Positions 30,551-36,489 of a stretch of DNA of 36,489 bases are shown piece after piece. The translations under genes and the position numbers were made by a program. The notes under the pieces were generated by a model. The model saw only the letters and a program-made list of their open reading frames with translations. It did not search any database and was not told the origin of the DNA. The stretch spans positions 1 to 36,489 of the forward strand of contig JAAZAN010000103.1 in NCBI GenBank assembly GCA_012514315.1, written 5' to 3'. The stretch is from Chloroflexota bacterium (lineage in GTDB: Bacteria > Chloroflexota > Anaerolineae > B4-G1). The first letter of the stretch is position 1. Every line of letters begins with the position of its first letter.

Positions 30551-31960
30551 ATGAAGCGGACTGTCCGCTATCTGATTGTGGGTTTACTGGCGGTAGCCAT
30601 TTTGGCTGCCGCTATTGTGTGGTTGACCCGCGGTCAGGTGCAGCCTGAGCAAACCGCGCGTGAAGCCATCGTTGAGCGTGGGAGCATGCTCATCGCCGTG
30701 GCTGCTACTGGCAGGATCGAGCCAGTGCGACGTGTTGAGCTGTCCTTCGATCTACCGGGTCAGGTAGCCGAGGTGCGCGTCTCGATCGGCGATCGTGTTA
30801 CGGCAGGTCAACCTCTGGTGCGGCTGGATGCGCGTCAGTTGGAGTTGCAGGTAGAGAAAGCCGAGGCCGCGTTGATGTTAGCCCGTGCTCAGGCTGAGCA
30901 GTTGAGGGCTGGACCACGGACAGAGGAGTTGTCGATCGCCCGGGATAACCTGCGGGCCGCTGAGGCGCAACTTGCTGCGGTTGTGGCCAATCGCGACCAG
31001 GTGGCTTCTGGGGCCACTGCTGCGCAGTTGGCGGCAGTGGAGGCGCAGGTCGCGTCCGCAGAACTGCAGCGCAAGGTGGCGCAAGACAACTACGACAAGA
31101 CCGTACGCTCAACGGATGACGAGGATGTCGTTGCGCAGGCCAACTATGAGCTCTACGCTGCGCAGAGAGCATTGGAGGCTGCACAGGCAGAGCTCGAACG
31201 CCTGCAGTCGGGGGCTGCACCAGAGGATATGCGTGCCGCGGGAGCCAACGTAGCCACAGCTGTGGCCCAACGGGATGCAGCGCAAGCGCGCCTTGATCTC
31301 CTGCTCGCTGGTCCCACTCACGCGCAGGTTGCTGATGCTGATGCGCAGGTCGCGGCGGCTCAGGCTGCATTGGCCAGCGCGAAGCTCTCCCTGGAGACCG
31401 CCGAGCTGAATGCGCCTTTCGACGGCGTGGTTATTGGTGTCAATGCCGTGGCTGGTGAGCTGGCGCCATCGTTCGCGCCGGCTGTTGTCCTTGCTGACCT
31501 GACAGGCTACCGTGTGACAGTAGGCGTGGATGAGATCGATATCGGGCGTTTGTCCGAGGGCATGCCAGCCGAGGTCGTGATTGAAGCATTTCGTGATGAG
31601 GTACTGGCGGGAAAGGTGGAGCGTATCGCGCCGGTTGCTGATCTGACCGGGGGGATCGTATCCTATGATGTGGTGGTCGCGCTCGACCAATCCGACATAC
31701 CCGTACAGGTCGATATGACCGCCAATGTGACGATTATCATTGACGAACTGGACGATGTTCTCAAGATCCCGATATGGGCTGTTCGTGTGGACGGGACGAC
31801 TGGGCAGACATATGTCGATCGTCGGGTAGGACGCGAGCTGGAGCGAGTCGATGTCAGGCTGGGGGTGCGGTATGAGGGCTTTGCTGAGGTTCTAGATGGC
31901 GTTGCGGTGGGTGACGTCATTGTCCTGACGTCTGATGCGGCTTTCGGCCTCGGTAGGTGA
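30551..31960 (+). CDS. HlyD/MacA-like periplasmic adaptor (first of a tandem pair)
   Basis: This adaptor is about 469 residues long, with an N-terminal signal-anchor helix (about 5-27), a lipoyl/barrel-sandwich half ('VELSFDLPGQVAEVRVSIGD'), and a long Ala/Gln/Glu-rich coiled coil (about 90-290) that itself contains repeated 'L..GP..E..A' units. The second barrel-sandwich half ('LNAPFDGVVIGVNAVAGE') and beta-barrel/MP domains ('VGVDEIDIGRLSEGMPAEVV') follow. It would link an inner-membrane ABC exporter to the outside. I chose ATG 30551 (GGAG 7 nt upstream) over ATG 30545 (2 nt). It is followed by a paralogue, an ATPase and a permease. Confidence 0.88.
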   Translation: MKRTVRYLIVGLLAVAILAAAIVWLTRGQVQPEQTAREAIVERGSMLIAVAATGRIEPVRRVELSFDLPGQVAEVRVSIGDRVTAGQPLVRLDARQLELQVEKAEAALMLARAQAEQLRAGPRTEELSIARDNLRAAEAQLAAVVANRDQVASGATAAQLAAVEAQVASAELQRKVAQDNYDKTVRSTDDEDVVAQANYELYAAQRALEAAQAELERLQSGAAPEDMRAAGANVATAVAQRDAAQARLDLLLAGPTHAQVADADAQVAAAQAALASAKLSLETAELNAPFDGVVIGVNAVAGELAPSFAPAVVLADLTGYRVTVGVDEIDIGRLSEGMPAEVVIEAFRDEVLAGKVERIAPVADLTGGIVSYDVVVALDQSDIPVQVDMTANVTIIIDELDDVLKIPIWAVRVDGTTGQTYVDRRVGRELERVDVRLGVRYEGFAEVLDGVAVGDVIVLTSDAAFGLGR

Positions 31961-32049
31961 GCGAGTGACGTGTCATTCTTCGGTGTTCAGACTAGTTTGT
32001 GGTGTGGGCAGTCAGACCGGGTGTGTGAGCCGGGACTTGGGGTGTCAGT

Positions 32050-33516
32050 ATGGGGCGTTCTAGGCGGTCCTGGATTCTGATAGGAATCGTCATTATCGTT
32101 GCCGTAGCGGGGGCCATGGCGGCCAGGCGGGCATCGAGGTTGAGCGATTTCTCGACAGACCAAAGGAGCACGACAGTCCAGCGGGGCGCTATGTTGGTGT
32201 CGGTGGCCGCAAGCGGCAGCGTGTCGTGCGCCGAGCGAGCCGCTCTGAGTTTCCAGAGTGGCGGACGGGTGATGGATGTGGCTGTGACGGTTGGTGAGCC
32301 TGTGTCAGCGGGCGATGTGTTGGTTGCACTGGATGCGCGCCAGTCAGCGCTGCGCGTCGAACAGGCCGGTGCGCAACTTGCGGCTGCTGAGGCGCAGTTG
32401 GAGCAACTGATGACGGGGCCACGTCCCGAGGAGATTGCCGCGGCCGAAGCGTCATTGAGGGCAGCGGACGCTCAGGTCGCGGCCGCGGCTGCTGCGCGCG
32501 ATCAGACCCTGGCCGGAGCCAACGACGCCCAGATCGCTGCCGCTATGGCAGATCTGGCAGCGGCACAGACACAACAGCGCAAAGCTGAGGATATGTACCA
32601 GAGAATGCTAACGTGCGTCGAGTTCACGCTTCCTACGGGAGAGACTCGGACAATCTGCCCTGCTCTCGGTACACCTGAGGAGCAGGCTCGCTTCAACCTT
32701 GCGTCTGCCGATCAGGCTCTTGCGGCGTCCCAGGCTCGTCTCGATGAGCTGCTGGCCGGTTCTCCGGGCGAGGTGGCACGGGCTGCTCAGGCCAATGTCG
32801 CAGCGGCTGTCGCTCAGCGTGATGTGACGCAGGCACAACTTGACCAGCTCCTCGCGGGCCCGACCGATGATCAGGTTTCCGCAGCGGAGGCGGGTGTTGC
32901 GCAGGCGCGTGTGGCACTGCACGAGGCAGAGCTGGCGCTGGAGAATGCCCTCCTGCGGGCGCCTTTCGACGGTGTTGTTGCCTCAGTGAATGTGACAGCG
33001 GGGGAGTTAGCTACGCCGAGTCGGCCTGTCATCGAGATTGTTGATCCGACCTGTCTACAGGTCAAGGTTCGTGTTGATGAGGTGGACGTTGGTCTGCTCA
33101 AACCGGGGCAGGCAGCTGAGATTCGATTGGATGCTTATCCCGATTCGGAGCTTTCGGGGAGTGTGCAGCGAGTGGCGCCGGCAGCCGGACTCGATGGGGG
33201 CGTTGTGTACTACGAGGTAGTGATTCAGCTCGATCCAGCCCCCGTACAGACTCGGGCCGACATGAGCGCGAATGCCACGATCGTTGTTGAGGAGCTGTCG
33301 GATGTACTGCTCATCCCATCGTGGGTCGTGCGTGTGGATCGGACGACTGGACAGACGTACGTGGAACGCCCCGCGGGCCAGGGACTTGAGCGAGTGGATG
33401 TCGACCTGGGTGTACGCCACGAGGGCCAGGTCCAGATACTGAGCGGCCTTTCCGATGGCCAGGTTGTGGTTCTGAGTTCGAGCAACAGCCTTCTGGATCT
33501 CGCACAGTCTCGGTGA
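32050..33516 (+). CDS. HlyD/MacA-like periplasmic adaptor (second of a tandem pair)
   Basis: This 488-residue adaptor is clearly a paralogue of the preceding gene: it shares the N-terminal anchor helix, 'LSFQSGGRVMDVAVTVGE', the 'LLAGPTDDQVSAAEAGVAQA' coil repeats, 'LLRAPFDGVVASVNVTAGE', 'VDVGLLKPGQAAEI' and a C-terminal 'VRVDRTTGQTYVERPAGQGL' block. Between coil repeats it carries a short insert (about 184-212) with Cys189 and Cys203, absent from the first copy, which could form a disulfide. No lipobox is seen, so it stays anchored by its helix. It lies 89 nt after copy one and 18 nt before the ATPase gene. Confidence 0.88.
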   Translation: MGRSRRSWILIGIVIIVAVAGAMAARRASRLSDFSTDQRSTTVQRGAMLVSVAASGSVSCAERAALSFQSGGRVMDVAVTVGEPVSAGDVLVALDARQSALRVEQAGAQLAAAEAQLEQLMTGPRPEEIAAAEASLRAADAQVAAAAAARDQTLAGANDAQIAAAMADLAAAQTQQRKAEDMYQRMLTCVEFTLPTGETRTICPALGTPEEQARFNLASADQALAASQARLDELLAGSPGEVARAAQANVAAAVAQRDVTQAQLDQLLAGPTDDQVSAAEAGVAQARVALHEAELALENALLRAPFDGVVASVNVTAGELATPSRPVIEIVDPTCLQVKVRVDEVDVGLLKPGQAAEIRLDAYPDSELSGSVQRVAPAAGLDGGVVYYEVVIQLDPAPVQTRADMSANATIVVEELSDVLLIPSWVVRVDRTTGQTYVERPAGQGLERVDVDLGVRHEGQVQILSGLSDGQVVVLSSSNSLLDLAQSR

Positions 33517-33534
33517 GGACGGGGGAGCGAACGC

Positions 33535-34263
33535 ATGGCCAGGCCAGTCATCGAGTTGCACAACATCTGCAAGATCTACCGCATGGGCGAGATCGAGGTA
33601 CGTGCTCTGTGTGGCGTCACCCTGTCGGTGGAGCCCGGGGAGATCTTGGCGATTATGGGACCATCAGGCTCGGGCAAGTCGACAATGATGAACATTGTGG
33701 GCTGTCTGGATCAGCCGACGACAGGGCAATACATACTGGAAGGACAGGATGTCGGCCAGATGGATGACGATCAACTGGCTGTGGTGCGCAACCGTCGGAT
33801 TGGGTTCGTGTTTCAGACGTTCAATCTGTTGGCGAGGACGAGTGCGCTTGAGAATGTCATGCTGCCGCTGACGTATGCTGGTATACCACGAGCCGAGCGC
33901 CTGGAGCGAGCGCGTGAGGCGCTTGAGGCGGTGGGGTTGGGAGAGCGGATGGACCACACGCCGAACGAGCTCTCCGGTGGACAGCAGCAACGCGTGGCGA
34001 TCGCCCGAGCGCTGATCAATTCGCCAGCGATCATTCTGGCTGATGAGCCGACAGGCAATCTGGATAGCCGGTCGGGAGCCGATGTCATGACGATTCTGCA
34101 AGGCCTGAACCGCGATCTCGGGATCACTGTGATTCTCGTCACGCACGATCCGCGGATCGCGCGCCACACGCAGCGTGTGCTGCATCTGTACGACGGTCAG
34201 GTTGTGCGAGAGGAGCTCATCGACCAACCACTGGTGGCTGTGCCCGGAGGTGAGGTGGCGTGA
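33535..34263 (+). CDS. ABC transporter ATPase, MacB/LolD type
   Basis: This 242-residue nucleotide-binding subunit has Walker A 'GPSGSGKST' (42-50), Q-loop 'GFVFQTFNLL', signature 'LSGGQQQRVAIARAL', Walker B 'AIILADEPTGNLD' and switch His in 'LVTHD'. The 'MGEIEVRALCGV' start and the 'LLAR(T)SALENVMLPL' block are typical of the MacB/LolD/FtsE-like group that powers FtsX-fold permeases by mechanotransmission. GGGGGA lies upstream of ATG 33535. It overlaps the permease by 4 nt (GTGA). A separate ATPase and permease resembles Bacillus YknYZ rather than fused MacB. Confidence 0.96.
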   Translation: MARPVIELHNICKIYRMGEIEVRALCGVTLSVEPGEILAIMGPSGSGKSTMMNIVGCLDQPTTGQYILEGQDVGQMDDDQLAVVRNRRIGFVFQTFNLLARTSALENVMLPLTYAGIPRAERLERAREALEAVGLGERMDHTPNELSGGQQQRVAIARALINSPAIILADEPTGNLDSRSGADVMTILQGLNRDLGITVILVTHDPRIARHTQRVLHLYDGQVVREELIDQPLVAVPGGEVA

Positions 34264-35510
34264 GCATCTGGGAGAGTATGCGGCTGGCATTGCGGGCGCT
34301 GGCGGCAAACAAGCTGCGTGCTGCACTGACGATGCTGGGCATTGTCATCGGTGTCGGCGCGGTGATCACGCTGATGTCGGTCGGAGAAGGTGTGTCGGTC
34401 TACATCGCGACGCAGTTCCAGGGCGTGGGCAGTAACTTGCTGTTCGTGATCCCCGGACGCCTGGATCAGGCGAGTGGCGGGCCTCCCGGCGCGTCGATGA
34501 GTACGGCCGAACTCACCGATGGGGACGCCGCCGCGGTCAGCGATCCTGTGCGGGCGCCGGATATCGCTGGCGTCGCACCACAGCTGTTCCGAACAGCGGT
34601 TGTTGCCACGGCAAAGCGGGATTCAACTGCCGATGTCATCGGCTCGACGCCGGATTTCGCGACGGTGCGCAACTGGTATGCCGAGGTGGGACGCTTCATC
34701 GATCAAGAAGATATGAACAGCCGTGCCCGCGTTGCCCTGTTGGGGCGAAGTGTGGTCGACACGTTGTTTCCAGAGAATCCGTATCCGCTGGATCAATCGA
34801 TCAGGATCAACGGGGTCCCCTTTCGGGTTATTGGGGTGTTGGAGGAGAAGGGAGGATCCCAGTTCGGCGACCAGGACAACACGGTCTTGATCCCCTTGAC
34901 GACTGCTCAGTCCCGTCTGTTCACGAGTCGCAGCCGTACCGGGGAGTATCGTGTCTCCGCGATTATGGTGCAGGCGGCCAGTGAGGAGGCGATGGACGCG
35001 GCCGCCGAACAGGTTCGCGTCATCCTGCGGGATCGGCACAATATTGCGTTCAGCGATGAGGATGATTTCTCTGTGATCAGCCAGTCGGATCTGCTTGATG
35101 TGTTTGGTCAGGTGACCGGTGTGTTGACGGTCTTCCTGGGCGCGATCGCTGGCATCAGCTTGCTCGTCGGAGGGATTGGCATTATGAACATCATGCTGGT
35201 CTCTGTGACCGAACGGACACGCGAGATCGGGCTGCGCAAGGCGGTAGGAGCTCGCCGGCGAGACGTCCTCTGGCAGTTCCTGATCGAGGCGGTGACTCTG
35301 GCTGTGGTAGGTGGCGTGTTGGGGATCCTGTTGGGTGTGTTTGGCGCCGAGCTGATCTCCAGGCTGATTGACGACTTCAGTGCCGTCGTGACCGCGCAGG
35401 CTGTGCTGCTGGCGACGGGCTTTTCGGCGGCTGTCGGGCTGTTCTTCGGGATCTACCCGGCCCGGCGTGCTTCGCTGCTCAATCCTATTGATGCATTGAG
35501 GTACGAGTAA
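34260..35510 (+). CDS. MacB/FtsX-type ABC transporter permease
   Basis: This 416-residue permease has an N-terminal helix with 'ALAANKLRAALTMLGIVIGV' (12-31), a large extracytoplasmic MacB core domain (about 45-280) and three C-terminal helices with 'GIGIMNIMLVSVTERTREIG' and 'LRKAVGARRRDVLWQFLIEA', the FtsX fold. Together with the ATPase and one or both adaptors it should form a tripartite-type exporter for an antibiotic, peptide or lipid-like substrate, which is not identifiable. The start is GTG 34260 overlapping the ATPase stop. The stop at 35510 abuts the EamA start directly. Confidence 0.96.
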   Translation: MSIWESMRLALRALAANKLRAALTMLGIVIGVGAVITLMSVGEGVSVYIATQFQGVGSNLLFVIPGRLDQASGGPPGASMSTAELTDGDAAAVSDPVRAPDIAGVAPQLFRTAVVATAKRDSTADVIGSTPDFATVRNWYAEVGRFIDQEDMNSRARVALLGRSVVDTLFPENPYPLDQSIRINGVPFRVIGVLEEKGGSQFGDQDNTVLIPLTTAQSRLFTSRSRTGEYRVSAIMVQAASEEAMDAAAEQVRVILRDRHNIAFSDEDDFSVISQSDLLDVFGQVTGVLTVFLGAIAGISLLVGGIGIMNIMLVSVTERTREIGLRKAVGARRRDVLWQFLIEAVTLAVVGGVLGILLGVFGAELISRLIDDFSAVVTAQAVLLATGFSAAVGLFFGIYPARRASLLNPIDALRYE

Positions 35511-36455
35511 GTGGATTCGGTGTCCCAGCCGACAGGTGTCGACCGGCAGCGGCTGCTGGCCGATCTGGCGCTGCTCGCGGCGGCGGGCATCTGGGGGCTG
35601 GGCTTCGTACCTGCCCGGCTGGCAGCCGTCCGGCTAGGTGCGCTCACCTACACCGGCGCGCGCTTTCTCCTGGCGATGATCGTGCTCCTGCCGTTTGTGT
35701 GGCCGCGTCGACGTCAGTGGACCCGTTCCGAGCTTGGCGGTGGGGTCATTGCCGGGGGGATCCTCGTCATCGCTGCGTTCACGCAACAGCGTGGACTGCA
35801 GTCGACGACGGCAGGTAATGCGGGTTTCATCACCGGTCTGTATGTAGTCTTTGTGCCCCTCATGCTGGCGATTGTGGGCCGAAGGCGGCCTGAGTGGCCA
35901 GTCTGGCTCGCCTCAGGCCTGGCTGCTGTGGCGCTGTTTCTGCTGAGCGGGGTGCAACAACTCACGTTGGCGCCAGGCGACGTCTGGGTGCTGGTGGGTG
36001 CGGTGTTCTGGGCGCTGCATATCGTCGTGATTGGCAGACTGATCTCTGGGGCAGATAGCCTCCGGCTCTCAATCGTGCAGTACGGTACTTGTGGAATTCT
36101 CGGACTGGCACTGAGTGGCCTCTTCGAGCCGCACGGCCTGGCAGCCATAGGTAAGGGTTGGTGGGCCGTCCTTTACAATGGTGTGATGTCGATTGGCGTC
36201 GCAATGACGCTGCAGGTGATTGGTCAGCGCCACGCGCCACCGGCTGATGCAGCTGTCCTGTTGAGTGGCGAGGCGGTCTTCGCAACGCTCTTCGGGTGGC
36301 TGCTGATCTCCGAACGGCTCAGCGTAATCCAGCTTATTGGGTGTGGCCTGATGCTTGCAGCAATGTTGTTGGCTCAGTGGCCCGCTTTTGCTGCAGCGCG
36401 TACCCGCACAGCGCTTGTGTATCCGACCAGTGCGGAGATCCCCGATGATGTGTAG
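35511..36455 (+). CDS. EamA/DMT-family transporter
   Basis: This 314-residue membrane protein has about ten hydrophobic segments in two EamA repeats. The first has 'AAAGIWGLGFVPARLAA', 'RFLLAMIVLLPF' and 'TTAGNAGFITGLYVVFVPL'; the second has 'LVGAVFWALHIVVIGRL', 'GVAMTLQVIGQRHAPPADAAVL' and 'GWLLISERLSVIQLIG'. The family moves amino acids, nucleosides or other metabolites; the substrate is unknown. GTG 35511 follows the permease stop codon directly, with a poor ribosome site; GTG 35520 is an alternative. It may be read-through or coupled to the efflux operon. Confidence 0.92.
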   Translation: MDSVSQPTGVDRQRLLADLALLAAAGIWGLGFVPARLAAVRLGALTYTGARFLLAMIVLLPFVWPRRRQWTRSELGGGVIAGGILVIAAFTQQRGLQSTTAGNAGFITGLYVVFVPLMLAIVGRRRPEWPVWLASGLAAVALFLLSGVQQLTLAPGDVWVLVGAVFWALHIVVIGRLISGADSLRLSIVQYGTCGILGLALSGLFEPHGLAAIGKGWWAVLYNGVMSIGVAMTLQVIGQRHAPPADAAVLLSGEAVFATLFGWLLISERLSVIQLIGCGLMLAAMLLAQWPAFAAARTRTALVYPTSAEIPDDV

Positions 36456-36489
36456 AGCGTGCTGGGCGAGGCACTGCAGCCGCTCTGAG

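Noticed and set aside
1..36489. CRISPR arrays, insertion sequences and tRNA/rRNA genes
   Set aside because: No regularly spaced direct repeats, transposase frames with terminal inverted repeats, or cloverleaf/rRNA core sequences were seen on either strand.

Overview
The window is an ordinary-looking bacterial chromosomal segment with moderately high GC content, densely packed genes, frequent GTG/TTG starts, 4-base ATGA/GTGA start-stop overlaps and strong AGGAGG ribosome sites. Several genes point to Chloroflexota (Anaerolineae/Caldilineae-like): a secreted protein with FGYPR/QYFQRARMEWHPE repeats, a membrane protein with an 'LYW..FTHML.PDGSLIAQHDGPP' domain, a DHH-CBS-tRNA nucleotidyltransferase fusion, and GerW-like proteins in a non-sporulation context. 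This placement is inference from family knowledge; there is no rRNA in the window. I see no tRNA or rRNA gene, CRISPR array, insertion sequence or prophage.

Layout. 1-3250 (+): the end of an EamA transporter, a DUF2085 membrane protein, then pgeF-yggS-yggT, an ylmD-ylmE-ylmG cluster without sepF. 3245-13267 (-): in transcription order an alpha/beta hydrolase, the DHH-CBS-tRNA nucleotidyltransferase fusion, two small GerW-like membrane proteins, lgt, a coiled-coil zinc-ribbon protein, an orphan OmpR-type response regulator and a membrane-anchored NACHT-HEAT NTPase with an unusual Walker A motif. 13404-15558 (+): threonine aldolase and a GpsA-type dehydrogenase. 15682-21144 (-): nagA, translationally coupled to a secreted serine hydrolase, then ptsH-ptsI, suggesting amino-sugar or wall-sugar handling. 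21236-24560 (+): xerD, a PH-SHOCT membrane protein, punA and an Ig-like membrane protein. 24654-28725 (-): greA-lysS, a Crp/Fnr regulator and the repeat-bearing secreted protein. 29145-30419 (+): serS. 30551-36455 (+): two tandem HlyD/MacA-like adaptors, an ABC ATPase, a MacB/FtsX permease and a complete EamA transporter.

Most of this is housekeeping: translation (serS, lysS, tRNA 3'-end repair), transcription (greA), lipoprotein maturation (lgt), recombination (xerD), purine salvage (punA) and the PTS phosphorelay. The parts most worth a second look are the response regulator/NACHT-HEAT pair, whose P-loop has Arg in place of Lys; the greA-serS intergenic region, where two divergent promoters share one -35 region and a roughly 190-nt structured RNA ending in an intrinsic terminator precedes greA; the duplicated efflux adaptors behind a near-consensus promoter with a palindrome at its start point; and the paired GerW-like proteins.
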